Below, piece by piece: positions 1-10,085 of a stretch of DNA of 45,267 nt. The notes below the pieces were generated by a model. It was not told where the DNA came from, did no database searches, and saw only the letters and a program-made list of their open reading frames with translations. The stretch comes from MADRE2 sp964397015 (GTDB taxonomy: Bacteria; Desulfobacterota; Desulfobacteria; Desulfobacterales; Desulfobacteraceae), in assembly GCA_964397015.1 (NCBI GenBank), contig CAYNHL010000013.1:1-45267 (forward strand). The letters are read 5' to 3'. The first letter of the stretch is position 1; each line of letters opens with the position of its first letter. A program made the position numbers and the translations under genes.

Positions 1-196
1 TATCTAATGGGTTAAAATATAGGCAACATTAGCTTTAGGGGTGCGGAATGTCAGTGTGATCATCGTGCAATTCAAATTTAAGCTGGAGCTGTATTAAGGA
101 TTGTTTAGTTGACAAATTCGGGGGAAAAAGTACATAATCGTACTAAAGTGCATGATAATAAAGCATGGTCATTTCAGCATCGGGGAATACCGTTCA
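1..196 (+). promoter_or_regulatory. Leader with candidate sigma-70 promoter
   Basis: No convincing gene lies in the first 196 bases. A perfect -35 TTGACA is at 109-114 and a -10-like CATAAT (5 of 6 to TATAAT) at 133-138, with an 18-base spacer. The +1 would fall near 145. This places the promoter just upstream of the large prepilin-like gene, leaving a leader of about 50 bases. The in-frame ATG at 152 lies almost on the predicted transcript start, which favours translation from 197 instead. Confidence 0.5.
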
Positions 197-3100
197 ATGA
201 AAAAAGATCCGGCAACCTTAAGCGACAAGGGATTTACCCTGATAGAAATGGCGGTGGTCATGGTGATCGTCGGCATTGTAATTTCCATTATGGTCACTGT
301 ACTTCCGTCTCTCATTCAGACAGCAAAAATCAAAGAAGCCAGGGCCATACTCGAGAAGACAGACCATGCCCTGCAGGGGTTTGCCATTTCCAACAACAGG
401 CTTCCTTTTGCAGATAATGACGGAGACGGGCTTGAAGACGACAATCATTTCACAGGCGATCTTCCCTATATCACCATAGGGCTTTCCTCCGGGGACGATG
501 CCTGGGGAAATCCCATACGATACGGTGTTTACGGGGAAACCGGCGGCTCATCCAACCTGACACAATCCTTTGCCGACGGTACCGAGTTCTGCTCCGCCAT
601 TACCAGTGCCAGCCAGTCGGCCTTTTCAACCGATGTGGTGTATACAACGACCCTCGATGCCTGCGCAGGTTCAAACGAGACAAATTCCTCCAACCAGGCC
701 TATGTCCTTGCCAGCGGAGGCGCAAAGGACATGGACGGGACAGCAGGGTTTTTCGATCTGTGCAACGGTACGGCCGGCGCAGGATTCAATCGCGAGGGCA
801 AGATCCCTGCACCTGACTATGATGATATTGTCCGGGCGTTCAGCCTCGGGGAACTGAACCAGAAGATATGTTCAGGCAGTGGCGGCGGCGGTGGCGGCAG
901 CGGCAGCGGCGGCACGGCTGAAAACACGGATGAACTGTGTTCCGACGGTATAGATAACGACGGAGACGGTTTTGTCGATTGTCATGACCAGGACTGCTGC
1001 TCCTCAGGGGTAACGGTATGCCCGGACGGCTGTCCGCCGCCGGATGATATCCGGATTTCCCAGACCGCCATGGATCCAGCCAGGTCGGGCGATCAGTCCT
1101 ATTATCATTTATTTAATGCCACAGGTGGAAGCGGTGCCTATTTCTGGTTTATCGACAGTATCAGCCCGGCCATTCCCGGACTCTCCATCGATCTTTGGAC
1201 CGGGGTGTTTTCAGGCCAGGTGGATAACTGCAGCCAGCCGACACCCTATTCCGTGACCATCCGGGCCGAGGACCGTGAAAACTCGTCAAGGACAGATACC
1301 CATAGCTTTTTGTTTACCGTCAATCCCAGCCAGGTTGAAATAGAACCCAGGCCCCTTGGTACCGGTGATCCCGATTTTCTGGTAAACAGCGCCATGTTTG
1401 AGCGGTTTTTCTGGATCAATGAAATTGACGGCGGACACGTGGGGGATTTTGTCTGGACAATAAACTGGAACAGTGTGGATCCGGGCGGATTCCAGATCAA
1501 TCCCACGTCCGAGGGCGGCCAGGACCCGGCCGTGAGTGCCAAACTTTGGAAAAGCGGTGCCGTGGAACAACCGGCCGGCATATACTCCTTTACGCTGACT
1601 GCTACAGACAGCGTCTGCAGTCAGAATACCTATACATCAAATACCTATTCAATTGAAATTACCCAACAGGGGATAGATCCTCCTTACACGGAAAGTATGG
1701 AAGCCATGTGGCAGTTTGATGAATGCCATGCCTGGGATTCAGTAACCCACGACGTTGTGGATGATATGGATATCCATGGCGATGAGCGGTATTTTGGCAT
1801 GGCCATGGGAGGGATGGCCGCAACCCATTCAGGTAAGCTTTGCAGGGCGGCCTGGTTTGACGGTAATGACGATAAAATTGTAAGCCGTGTACTGACAGAG
1901 GATCAGTGGATCTTTTTCGGCCAGGAGGTGACACTGGCATGCTGGTTCAAATCTCCTGGCGGAGGCGGGACAAATCCCAGGCTGATAGAGTTTTCAAATG
2001 CGGATGGCAGTTACCAGTGGAGTACCGCCCTGGCCTATGACCGTGATGGATCGCTCAGGGCGTGGGTAACTGATCAGGCTACCGGAATAAGGGCAGGGGA
2101 AATAGATTATTCATCCCGGCGGTATGACGACAACCAGTGGCATCACGTGGTATATACCTACAGCGCAGCCGACGGCGGTATGTTATATATTGACAAAGAG
2201 TTCAAGGCATCGGCCTCAAACAATCCTGTATCCAGCATCCATGATGCCGAGACCTTTGTCATCGGCGGATATTATCCTGACAACAACCATGGTTTCAATG
2301 GCGCCATCGATGAAGTTATGGTTTTCAGCTCGGCTTTTTCCCAGGAACAGGTGAACACTTTGTACCAGATTACCCGGTCATGCAGTAGCGAATGTTACAC
2401 CGGTCCGGTTGCCGAGTACCGCATGGAAAATTTTCCCTGGAACGGGACAGAAAATGAGGTTCTGGACTCAGGCACCGGGAACAGTAACGGCATTGCCGCC
2501 TCCCGGGGAACCGGCGAACTGCCTTTTCAGACATCACCTTCAGGCGGAAAGGTCTGCAGGTCAGGTGTTTTTGAGCGTATTGACGGATCAAACGGAGGTT
2601 ACCTGGATCCTGGTGACCCGGCTGACGGAGATCTGGATCCCGGGACTGATCCCTGGACTGTTTCTGCATGGATAAACTGGGATGGATCCACCGGTGAAAA
2701 CATAATTTACAACAAGGAAAACCTTTATGAAGCAAGGGTGAATAACGGGTATGTGCAATATGCGTGGCAGCCCCACTGGGTATGGGACGCAGGCACATCT
2801 TTTCCCGTGTCCACGGATACATGGACCTATGTCACCACCCTTTATGACGGCCGTTACCAGACCCTGTACAAAAACGGGGTTCCGGTCTTTTCAAGGCCGC
2901 AAAACGGCGCAATAGGATCAAATTCCGCGCGCCTGCTGATAGGCGCCAGGGGCAGTACCAGTCCAAGGAATTTTTTTGGGGGCATGATCGATGAAGTCAG
3001 AATTTATAACCGGTTACTGTCTGAAAGTGAAATTGTCACGGACATGAACCAGACCCGGGACTGCGGCGCCGATTCAGTGGTGATCGAAACCGTTTCTCTT

Positions 3101-5050
3101 GCAGACGGGGTGGTCGGACAGCCTTATTCATCCCAGCTGACCGCCACGGGAGGAACTTCGCCCTATGCCTGGCAGATTGTCTCCAACCCGTTTTCCAGCC
3201 TGTCATTGTCACCTGTCTCCGGAGCTGTGGTGAATCTGACAGGTACCATTCTGGAATGTGCCGGTGATTATGATGTCGTAATAAGGGTAACTGATGATGC
3301 CGACCGTATCGATGAACGTACATTCACCCTGACCGTGAACAACGGCAGTTTCACCATTACCCCGGCCCCGCCGGGACCATTGGTGTGCGACACTGCAGAT
3401 TTTTCACAGGATTTTTCTGTGGATGGGCCCGTGGCCGGCACTCTCGAGAATTTTACACTTTCATGGATCACGGCCAGTCCCGGCGGGTTCGAGCTGGTTC
3501 CCCTGGGAGCAAACAACGTGCAGTTGAAAAAGGTCAACAGCTCGGTTGTCAACGACGGGTATCTTTTCAGGATTACGGCCCAGGACAGCCAGTGCCCTGA
3601 CAATATTTTTGTTTCCGGGACATATGAGCTGGATATTACAGGCCAGGGAGGAGAAGCTCCTTTCAATCAAGGCCTGACAGGGGGCTGGTCCCTGGACGAA
3701 TGCGCCTGGGACGGCACTGCCGGAGAAATCGTGGATATCAGTGAGACCGGAGCCCATGGCCAAAGTCATAATATGGGCGATCCCGTGACGGATCAGCACC
3801 GTTTCCTTGGAAAGGTGTGCAAAAGCGCAGCCCTGAATATAGGGGGGCCGACCGATCAATACATCACCCTGGGTCATGACGCGTTCCAGGGCCTGACTTC
3901 TTTTTCATTCAGCCTCTGGTTCCAGCTGGATGAATTGTCCACAACTCTTTCTCCTTTATTTTCAGGCGCCAGTTCCAGTGAGCACAATGTCATGCTCATT
4001 TTCATCGATGCCGGCGGCAGCAGTATACGGACATATCTCAATGGCTCCCAGACCGGTCTTTTCAACACCGGGTCCAGCCTGGCAGATGGGGTGTGGCATC
4101 ACCTGATCTGGATATGGGACGGTGGTTCAGGAGACGAGACCCTGTATCTGGATACAGTCTCATACCCTGACAGTGCAGGAGCCGTGAACACTGATCCGGT
4201 AAGCCTGGACCCTGGAGGGGCCATCATCGGCCAAGAACAGGACAGCCTCGGGGGCGGGTTTGCAGTTCCCCAGGAGATATTCCAGGGGTGGATCGATGAG
4301 GTCAGGATTTATGACCGGGCGGTTAACCAGGAAGAGGTAGATATAATTTATGCGATGACGCGTACATGTACCGGAGGCTGTTATTCTCCTGCAGTTGCCG
4401 AATACCGCATGGACGAAGCTTCCTGGGTAAATGATGATACGGTTTATGACGCTTCCGGCAATGATTATCACGGAGAGGCAGCCCGTAATGCCGCTATTGA
4501 AACAACGGACTCTTATCTTTGCAACAGCGCTTCTTTTCCGGCATCATCGTCACAAAGCCATGTGCTGATCCCTGAAAACGGCACGCTGCTGGTATCAGGT
4601 ACACCAGGGCACCGGACAACCCTGTGCTTCTGGATGAAATGGTCCGGAAACGATAAAGCTATGCCGGTGGGATGGAGCTCTGACTATGGGCTTATTTTGA
4701 CATCTTCTCCTGAGCGGTTCGGTTTTACTACCGACGGTACCGATATTTTTGGCATCGATATTTCAGGCGGACAGATACAGGATACATGGCGCCATATTGC
4801 TGCAGTGTTTTCAAGCGACGACGAACCGGGTCACAACCAGCTTTATATTGACGGCATCCTTCAGCCATGCATTCAGCTGAATGGAACCTGGACGGATAGA
4901 ACCGTCAGCGGCAGGCTTTATCTCAGCGGCTGGAATAACGGCAACGTATACAAGTTTGGCGGACTGCTGGATGAAGTCAGGGTCTATGACAGGGGCCTGT
5001 CAGGTTCCGAAGTGATCGAAGACATGAACCTGTTCCATGAATGTCCTTGA
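197..5050 (+). CDS. Giant prepilin-like protein with LamG domains
   Basis: A 1617-residue surface protein with a class III (type IV prepilin) signal: a short basic leader, then G12 before FTLIE with the +5 glutamate at residue 17, followed by a hydrophobic helix. Next come a glycine-serine linker (about residues 227-240), a calcium-motif-like Asp/Gly stretch with cysteines (about 244-267), a cadherin/He_PIG-like Ig domain (285-378), two LamG-like domains (about 498-735 and 738-955), a second Ig-like domain (962-1050) and two more LamG-like domains (1158-1392 and 1402-1617). The Ig-LamG-LamG block is therefore duplicated. LamG repeats end in 'DEVRIYDR'-type motifs. I chose ATG 197 because GGGGA lies about ten bases upstream and the leader then has normal length; ATG 152 is in frame. 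It converges on the pilus operon and is probably a minor pilin or tip adhesin. Ligand unknown. Confidence 0.85.
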   Translation: MKKDPATLSDKGFTLIEMAVVMVIVGIVISIMVTVLPSLIQTAKIKEARAILEKTDHALQGFAISNNRLPFADNDGDGLEDDNHFTGDLPYITIGLSSGDDAWGNPIRYGVYGETGGSSNLTQSFADGTEFCSAITSASQSAFSTDVVYTTTLDACAGSNETNSSNQAYVLASGGAKDMDGTAGFFDLCNGTAGAGFNREGKIPAPDYDDIVRAFSLGELNQKICSGSGGGGGGSGSGGTAENTDELCSDGIDNDGDGFVDCHDQDCCSSGVTVCPDGCPPPDDIRISQTAMDPARSGDQSYYHLFNATGGSGAYFWFIDSISPAIPGLSIDLWTGVFSGQVDNCSQPTPYSVTIRAEDRENSSRTDTHSFLFTVNPSQVEIEPRPLGTGDPDFLVNSAMFERFFWINEIDGGHVGDFVWTINWNSVDPGGFQINPTSEGGQDPAVSAKLWKSGAVEQPAGIYSFTLTATDSVCSQNTYTSNTYSIEITQQGIDPPYTESMEAMWQFDECHAWDSVTHDVVDDMDIHGDERYFGMAMGGMAATHSGKLCRAAWFDGNDDKIVSRVLTEDQWIFFGQEVTLACWFKSPGGGGTNPRLIEFSNADGSYQWSTALAYDRDGSLRAWVTDQATGIRAGEIDYSSRRYDDNQWHHVVYTYSAADGGMLYIDKEFKASASNNPVSSIHDAETFVIGGYYPDNNHGFNGAIDEVMVFSSAFSQEQVNTLYQITRSCSSECYTGPVAEYRMENFPWNGTENEVLDSGTGNSNGIAASRGTGELPFQTSPSGGKVCRSGVFERIDGSNGGYLDPGDPADGDLDPGTDPWTVSAWINWDGSTGENIIYNKENLYEARVNNGYVQYAWQPHWVWDAGTSFPVSTDTWTYVTTLYDGRYQTLYKNGVPVFSRPQNGAIGSNSARLLIGARGSTSPRNFFGGMIDEVRIYNRLLSESEIVTDMNQTRDCGADSVVIETVSLADGVVGQPYSSQLTATGGTSPYAWQIVSNPFSSLSLSPVSGAVVNLTGTILECAGDYDVVIRVTDDADRIDERTFTLTVNNGSFTITPAPPGPLVCDTADFSQDFSVDGPVAGTLENFTLSWITASPGGFELVPLGANNVQLKKVNSSVVNDGYLFRITAQDSQCPDNIFVSGTYELDITGQGGEAPFNQGLTGGWSLDECAWDGTAGEIVDISETGAHGQSHNMGDPVTDQHRFLGKVCKSAALNIGGPTDQYITLGHDAFQGLTSFSFSLWFQLDELSTTLSPLFSGASSSEHNVMLIFIDAGGSSIRTYLNGSQTGLFNTGSSLADGVWHHLIWIWDGGSGDETLYLDTVSYPDSAGAVNTDPVSLDPGGAIIGQEQDSLGGGFAVPQEIFQGWIDEVRIYDRAVNQEEVDIIYAMTRTCTGGCYSPAVAEYRMDEASWVNDDTVYDASGNDYHGEAARNAAIETTDSYLCNSASFPASSSQSHVLIPENGTLLVSGTPGHRTTLCFWMKWSGNDKAMPVGWSSDYGLILTSSPERFGFTTDGTDIFGIDISGGQIQDTWRHIAAVFSSDDEPGHNQLYIDGILQPCIQLNGTWTDRTVSGRLYLSGWNNGNVYKFGGLLDEVRVYDRGLSGSEVIEDMNLFHECP

Positions 5051-5077
5051 TCAGGCCGCCGGCCGCGGGCAAAGGCT

Positions 5078-6313
5078 TTAGATTCCTCCCAGATTCCCTA
5101 TCAAATCGTAGATGGGCAGGAAAAGACCTCCTATGATGATGGCAAACATGGCGCCTGCCACTATGAGGACGATGGGTTCTATCATTTTTCCCAGGGTGGC
5201 GACCAGGGCGGCCAGCCGGCCCCTGTAATCAGCTGCTATATACTGCAGCTGGTCCGTCAGGGTCCCGCTGACCTCGCCGATGTTTATCATCCGGCAGACA
5301 AAACGAGGGAATATTTCCGCAGAAGCAAAGGAAGCGGCAATGGATTCGCTTCTGATCAGGCTTTCTTTGACTTCCTTTAGTTTTTCTCTGTAAATTTCGT
5401 TTTGTGCAGATTCCTGCATGATCTGCATGGACTGGAGAATATCGATCCCGGCATTCATCAGCAGGGCAAAATACTCGGTGATAAAGGCAAGATTGGATGC
5501 CGTCAAAAGAGTTCCTGCAACCGGCGTTTTAAGCAGAATATAATCCGATCCCTTTTTAAACAGCCGGTTTTTTTTATACAGTGCGGTAATGGAGAAAAAA
5601 GAGAGCACCACTGCAGCCGCAATAACCAGGATATTGTTCTGGACTATTTCAGACGTTCGGATGATAAAAATGGTCAAAGCCGGAAGGTGGACATCCATTT
5701 CATCAAAAAGCGTGACTATTTTGGGCACCACGTAATAGAGCCAGAAAATCAGGCCCGCTCCCATTGCCAGGAATACAAAGGAGGGATAAAGCAGGGCCTG
5801 CTTGGTGTCGCTGATGATGGCCTGTATCCTTTTTAAATGATCGGATGCGTCCTTGAGCCGCAGGTCCAGCGTTCCGGATGCCTCACCGATGCGGATCAGG
5901 TGGAGTACGGTTTTTGGAAATATATGGCTGTTGGCTTCGACAGCTTCTGAAAAACTGCTTCCGCCCTGCAGTGTCAGGATCATGTCCTTGATATCTGTTT
6001 CAAAATCAGGCCGGGCACTGTTGATGGCGGATTCTTCAAGGGCGGTCACGATAGGAATGCCGGATCTGAGCATCATGGAAATGTTGCTCAAAAATTCAGC
6101 CAGAAAATCACGAGATACTTTTTTTCTTCCTCCGGTCCGGACAAGCTTGAATAAAAAAGCGGTAACCGGCCCCAGTTTTTTTACCGATATGGTGATGTTG
6201 CCGCCCCTTTCCAGATAGGATACGGCGGACATGACATCGTCAAAAGGCAGATTGACAATACTGGATTCAATTTCACCCGAAGGCTGCATCAGTTTGTACT
6301 TAAACAGGTTCAT
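5078..6313 (-). CDS. mshG: GspF/MshG-type inner-membrane platform protein
   Basis: A 411-residue protein of the GspF/PilC family, the polytopic inner-membrane platform that couples the assembly ATPase to pilus growth. It has the typical duplicated cytoplasmic domain: 'FLSNISMMLRSGIPIVTALEE' near residue 90 and 'YFALLMNAGIDILQSMQ' in the second half. Hydrophobic segments sit near 170-195 and 220-245 and at the C terminus (about 375-405). It is the last gene of the minus-strand pilus operon, and its start overlaps the end of the ATPase gene by 14 bases, implying translational coupling. The stop lies 27 bases from the stop of the convergent prepilin gene. The symbol is by operon analogy with MSHA systems; the family assignment is firm. 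Confidence 0.93.
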   Translation of the reverse strand: MNLFKYKLMQPSGEIESSIVNLPFDDVMSAVSYLERGGNITISVKKLGPVTAFLFKLVRTGGRKKVSRDFLAEFLSNISMMLRSGIPIVTALEESAINSARPDFETDIKDMILTLQGGSSFSEAVEANSHIFPKTVLHLIRIGEASGTLDLRLKDASDHLKRIQAIISDTKQALLYPSFVFLAMGAGLIFWLYYVVPKIVTLFDEMDVHLPALTIFIIRTSEIVQNNILVIAAAVVLSFFSITALYKKNRLFKKGSDYILLKTPVAGTLLTASNLAFITEYFALLMNAGIDILQSMQIMQESAQNEIYREKLKEVKESLIRSESIAASFASAEIFPRFVCRMINIGEVSGTLTDQLQYIAADYRGRLAALVATLGKMIEPIVLIVAGAMFAIIIGGLFLPIYDLIGNLGGI

Positions 6314-7991
6314 GAACGATATCTTCCGTGTTCTGCTGCCTTAAATCTCCAAGCACCCGGACCGCTTCCTCGACTGTCGTGATCCCGGATTTTACCTTTG
6401 TTACCGTTATATCGAACAGGTTACGAAACCCTTTCTCCCGGGCCAGGGAAACAATGTCGTTGATTTCCGCTTTCTGGTCGATCAAAATACCAATGGCTTT
6501 GTCCACCGGCAGAATTTCATAAACCAGGGTCCGCCCGAAATAGCCGGTATGGTTGCATAGATCACACCCTTTTCCCTTGTACAGCTTTTCAATCCGGGTG
6601 CTTTTCAGGTAGTTAAGCTCCCAGTCTGCCGGGGAATAGGCAAACTTGCATCCAGGGCAGATTCTCCTTATCAGCCGCTGGCTTACGACACCTATCAGGG
6701 AATCGGCGATCAGAAACGGCCGGATTCCCATGTCACGCAACCTGGGGATGGCTCCGATGGCCGAGTTTGTATGAAGAGTGGACAATACAAGATGGCCTGT
6801 ACTGGAGGCGGAGATGGCGGTTGCAGCGGTTTCGGAATCCCGGATTTCCCCGACAAGTATGACATCCGGATCATGGCGTAGAAAATGCCGTATTGCGGTG
6901 GAAAAATGGTAACCGGCTTTTGTGTTGACCTGGGTCTGCCGCAGAAGGGGCATGACAAATTCAATGGGATCTTCAACCGTGAGCACATTTTTTTCAAGCA
7001 GGTCCAGGTTTTTGATGCCGGCATAAAGGGTGGTGGATTTCCCCGAACCGGTAGGTCCTGTGAGCAGGATGATACCAAAAGGTTCATTAAACAGTGTCTT
7101 GACTGTCTGGATGTCCTCGGGCAGAAATCCAAGCTCTTCAAGGCTCATGAATACTCTTCCAACCGGCAGTACACGCAGCACCATGTTTTCACCGTACGGA
7201 GAAATAACGGTGGAAACCCTGAAGTCATATTTGTTGTTGAGTACCATGCTTGAAAAATGCCCGTCCTGGGGGACCCTTTGTTCGGCGATATCCATGTCGG
7301 ATTTCATTTTCAGGCTGGATACCAGGCGGCTGATCTGGCCTGGAAAGGTCAATACAGACTGCATGACTCCGTCAATACGGAACCCGATGTTCAAGGACCT
7401 TTCCATGGGCCGGATATGGATATCCGTGGCCCGCATTTTAACGGCCAGGTGAAGCAGGTGGTTGATAAGAACATCCATTCCCCGGGCCATTTCAGTGTCA
7501 TTGGACAAAAGGCGGACCTCGGCTGCAATGGCCTTTTCAATTGGATTTTCCAGAAAATAATAGAATTTGTGGATTGCATCCACTATCTTGGTTTTTTCGG
7601 CAATGAACAACCTGGGTGAAAGGCCTGTGTTACGTGTGACCAGCTGTGCGGTTTTGTTGTCCGTTATTGTGTTAATAGCAACATCAACGGATTTGTCGTT
7701 GATCCTTACAGGCAAAAATACATTCTTGAGACATAAGTTTTTGTTGAAGCGCTTGAGTAAAGCCTCTTCGGGCAGCACCTCGTCAATATCCATAAAAGGA
7801 ATGTTTTCCCTCGAGGAAAGCACTGTTACAATATCATGTTCAGTCACGAATCCCAATCGTTCCAGGACCTGTCCAAGAACCTCCCGGGTGATCTTTTGTT
7901 CCTGGAGGGCAAACTGGATGTGTTTTTCCGTGATTACCCCTTTTTCTTTCAGCAGCATTCCAAGCGGCTTGTTCTGTTTTGTGTCGGTCAT
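6300..7991 (-). CDS. mshE: GspE/MshE-type pilus assembly ATPase with MshEN-like domain
   Basis: A 563-residue secretion/pilus extension ATPase. Residues about 1-150 resemble the MshEN domain: leucine-rich 'LGMLLKEKGVITEKHI' followed by a second 'LGQVLERLGFVTEHDI' repeat. In MshE of Vibrio this fold binds cyclic-di-GMP. The motor domain has the Asp-box/His-box region, Walker A GPTGSGKSTT (about residue 315), Walker B 'DVILVGEIRD' and a tetracysteine zinc site (CPGC and CDLC near 455 and 490). The start codon overlaps the stop of the upstream ExeA-like gene by one base (TAATG). The protein powers assembly of the pilus built from the nearby prepilins. No PilT-like retraction ATPase is visible in the window. 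Confidence 0.95.
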   Translation of the reverse strand: MTDTKQNKPLGMLLKEKGVITEKHIQFALQEQKITREVLGQVLERLGFVTEHDIVTVLSSRENIPFMDIDEVLPEEALLKRFNKNLCLKNVFLPVRINDKSVDVAINTITDNKTAQLVTRNTGLSPRLFIAEKTKIVDAIHKFYYFLENPIEKAIAAEVRLLSNDTEMARGMDVLINHLLHLAVKMRATDIHIRPMERSLNIGFRIDGVMQSVLTFPGQISRLVSSLKMKSDMDIAEQRVPQDGHFSSMVLNNKYDFRVSTVISPYGENMVLRVLPVGRVFMSLEELGFLPEDIQTVKTLFNEPFGIILLTGPTGSGKSTTLYAGIKNLDLLEKNVLTVEDPIEFVMPLLRQTQVNTKAGYHFSTAIRHFLRHDPDVILVGEIRDSETAATAISASSTGHLVLSTLHTNSAIGAIPRLRDMGIRPFLIADSLIGVVSQRLIRRICPGCKFAYSPADWELNYLKSTRIEKLYKGKGCDLCNHTGYFGRTLVYEILPVDKAIGILIDQKAEINDIVSLAREKGFRNLFDITVTKVKSGITTVEEAVRVLGDLRQQNTEDIVHEPV

Positions 7992-9571
7992 TATGATCCT
8001 TTCCGGGATAAATGGGTTAACAAAAACAGGGTGTTCATATCCGGATACCCCGTGGGTTCAAGATCATGGGCGTTTTGAAACGCCTTGACAGCCCGGGTGG
8101 TCAGGTCCCCGGCAATACCGTCGATATTGTAGCGGTACACTCCCATATCCTCCAACATTATCTGCAGTTTCTCGATCTCATCTCCCCTGGCTCCCTGAAA
8201 ATCAGCGGGAATCAAAAAAGACGGTTTCCAGAAAAGGCAATACCGGGCATTTTGTGAAGGTGAATCGTCAATGGCCAGCAGGTGATACAGGGGCCTGATA
8301 TCATCAGGCAGTCCGTCCAGCACAACAAGTGCAAGCCCGGTTTCCTGCAGTATCTGTCTTGATACCTCTTCGAGTTCATTAGCATCCAGGGCATCTGAAA
8401 AGGCCTGCCGGTAGGATGATAGGTTGTATGCCTCGAGAAATCCATATACCGGATCATCCGGGGTCATGGTCTCTTCCGGTGTCTGTGGCTGTAAGGCGGG
8501 TTCGACTGGTGATACAGGTGCAGGTGATGGATCGGTTTTCAACGTGTCGGCAGGATCCGGGATCTCCCCTGTCACGATGTGAGATGGCTGGGAAAATGTC
8601 ATGGGGTTTTGTTTCAAAGGTTTTATCTTTGTGGTGTAAAACAGGTATCCTCCTGCAACCCAGCCCAGGATCAGGATGGCTGTAACCAGGAGAAAGACAG
8701 AAAAAAAAGTTGAGAGTTTTTTGGATCCTGCATCATCCGGTTCTTCAATGAACACATCTTCGATATATTGTTTCCTGATGGTCAGGCTCTGATCCCTGCA
8801 GGCGTGCTGAAGGGCCTGGTCCATTATGATATTGATCCTCCTGAAATTGCCTCCTGACAATTTATACAGCTTGTCCAGGGCTTTTTTTTCAATGGCGATC
8901 CTGCCGTTGTCCCCTGCTTTGTTCAGTTTGAATTCAAGGTATCGTTGAACCTGGTCCCTTGTCAGGGGGGCGGGTTCTTCCCAGATGGCGATCCTGCTTT
9001 TCAACTGCCTGAGGTTGGATTTTTGAAGGGTCTGTGTCAGTTCGGTCTGGCCGACCAGGAGAACCTGGACCAGTTTTTCCTGGTCGGCTTCCAGGTTGGA
9101 GATAATCCGGACCAGTTCCAGGCTTTTTACTGAAAGGGCCTGGGCATCATCGATGATAATGGCGCAATTTATTCCGGCCTTGTTTTTTTCCAGTAAAAAG
9201 TCGTTGAGCAGTTCCATTTGACGGGTCAGGGTCTGGGTCAAGTCATCATCATCTATGCCGAAATCCTTGTTGATGGCGGACAGCAGCTGTGTTTCCTGGT
9301 AAAATGAATGAAGGATAAGGGCTGTCTCCACCTTGTGCTCTTCGAGAAGACGGACGATCCTCCGGGCCAGGGTTGTTTTCCCTAAACCGACCTCCCCTGT
9401 CAAAAGCAAGAATCCCTTGCGTGTTGTCATGGCATATACAAGGCGCTCTATGAGAATGTCGGTATGAGGAGAAGAGAAGAAATCCGTATCGTCAGGTGCC
9501 ATGGGAAACGGATTCCGGTTCAGCCCCAGAAATTTTAAGGATTCGTCAATATTAAAGCTTGAAGAGACCAA
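7991..9571 (-). CDS. mshM: ExeA/MshM-like AAA ATPase with peptidoglycan-binding domain
   Basis: A 526-residue protein with an N-terminal AAA+ ATPase of the ExeA/MshM family: 'LGLNRNPFPMAPD' entry motif, Walker A GEVGLGKTT near residue 59, Walker B 'CAIIIDDAQAL'. A single transmembrane helix follows near 285-305, then a proline-rich periplasmic linker and a C-terminal PG_binding_1 domain ('DGIAGDLTTRAVKAFQ', about 480-500). ExeA-type proteins rearrange or bind peptidoglycan so that the secretin can assemble. The start is TTG at 9571, preceded by an AAGGAAG Shine-Dalgarno; it lies inside the upstream small gene (20-base overlap). A later in-frame ATG would remove the ATPase entry motif. Confidence 0.9.
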   Translation of the reverse strand: MVSSSFNIDESLKFLGLNRNPFPMAPDDTDFFSSPHTDILIERLVYAMTTRKGFLLLTGEVGLGKTTLARRIVRLLEEHKVETALILHSFYQETQLLSAINKDFGIDDDDLTQTLTRQMELLNDFLLEKNKAGINCAIIIDDAQALSVKSLELVRIISNLEADQEKLVQVLLVGQTELTQTLQKSNLRQLKSRIAIWEEPAPLTRDQVQRYLEFKLNKAGDNGRIAIEKKALDKLYKLSGGNFRRINIIMDQALQHACRDQSLTIRKQYIEDVFIEEPDDAGSKKLSTFFSVFLLVTAILILGWVAGGYLFYTTKIKPLKQNPMTFSQPSHIVTGEIPDPADTLKTDPSPAPVSPVEPALQPQTPEETMTPDDPVYGFLEAYNLSSYRQAFSDALDANELEEVSRQILQETGLALVVLDGLPDDIRPLYHLLAIDDSPSQNARYCLFWKPSFLIPADFQGARGDEIEKLQIMLEDMGVYRYNIDGIAGDLTTRAVKAFQNAHDLEPTGYPDMNTLFLLTHLSRKGS

Positions 9572-10058
9572 TCACACTTCCTTTCTTTTTCCCGGGCCGG
9601 CCGGTAAACCGGCCGCCGGTAATATCCGGTTTGTCGTCGATCATTGTGTCCAGGCGCTCGAACAACTTTTGAGGCATGCTGTATATGATTATTTTATCCG
9701 CTGTGCAAAGGATAAACATATCCTGATTCACTTTTGACCACCAGAGAGTGCGGGGCCGGTAGATATAGGACCGGCCAGTATTGGATTTTGGTACGCTGAT
9801 CCCGCTTTTTTGGATACGCCTTACAAGGGTATCCATGTATTCCACATGATTATGCCCGGAAAATAAAGGGAAAGGAGGTTCATCTGCACGGTAACGGCTG
9901 ACGGCGGTTTTCCATTCAAGCAGAAAATGGTAACAGAAGCGGGCATCCAGTGCATAGGTGACCAGACGGCCTCCCACCCACATGAAAAAAATTACCAGGC
10001 TGCCATACAGTATAAAAGCGGCCATCCTGTCTGTTGTCCGTCCTGGTGTAATGGCCAT
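9552..10058 (-). CDS. Small membrane-anchored protein of the pilus operon, unknown function
   Basis: A 168-residue protein I do not recognise. Residues about 10-35 form one hydrophobic helix ('AAFILYGSLVIFFMWVGG'); the remainder is soluble, basic and aromatic-rich and would face the periplasm. I chose ATG 10058 because AAGGAA is well spaced from it; a TTG one codon upstream is the alternative. It sits between the TPR protein and the ExeA-like ATPase and overlaps the latter, so a role in pilus biogenesis is likely by context only. It lacks a prepilin cleavage motif, so it is not an obvious pilin. Confidence 0.7.
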   Translation of the reverse strand: MAITPGRTTDRMAAFILYGSLVIFFMWVGGRLVTYALDARFCYHFLLEWKTAVSRYRADEPPFPLFSGHNHVEYMDTLVRRIQKSGISVPKSNTGRSYIYRPRTLWWSKVNQDMFILCTADKIIIYSMPQKLFERLDTMIDDKPDITGGRFTGRPGKKKGSVIGLFKL

Positions 10059-10085
10059 CAAAGCTTCCTTTTGCCTTTTAAAAAC

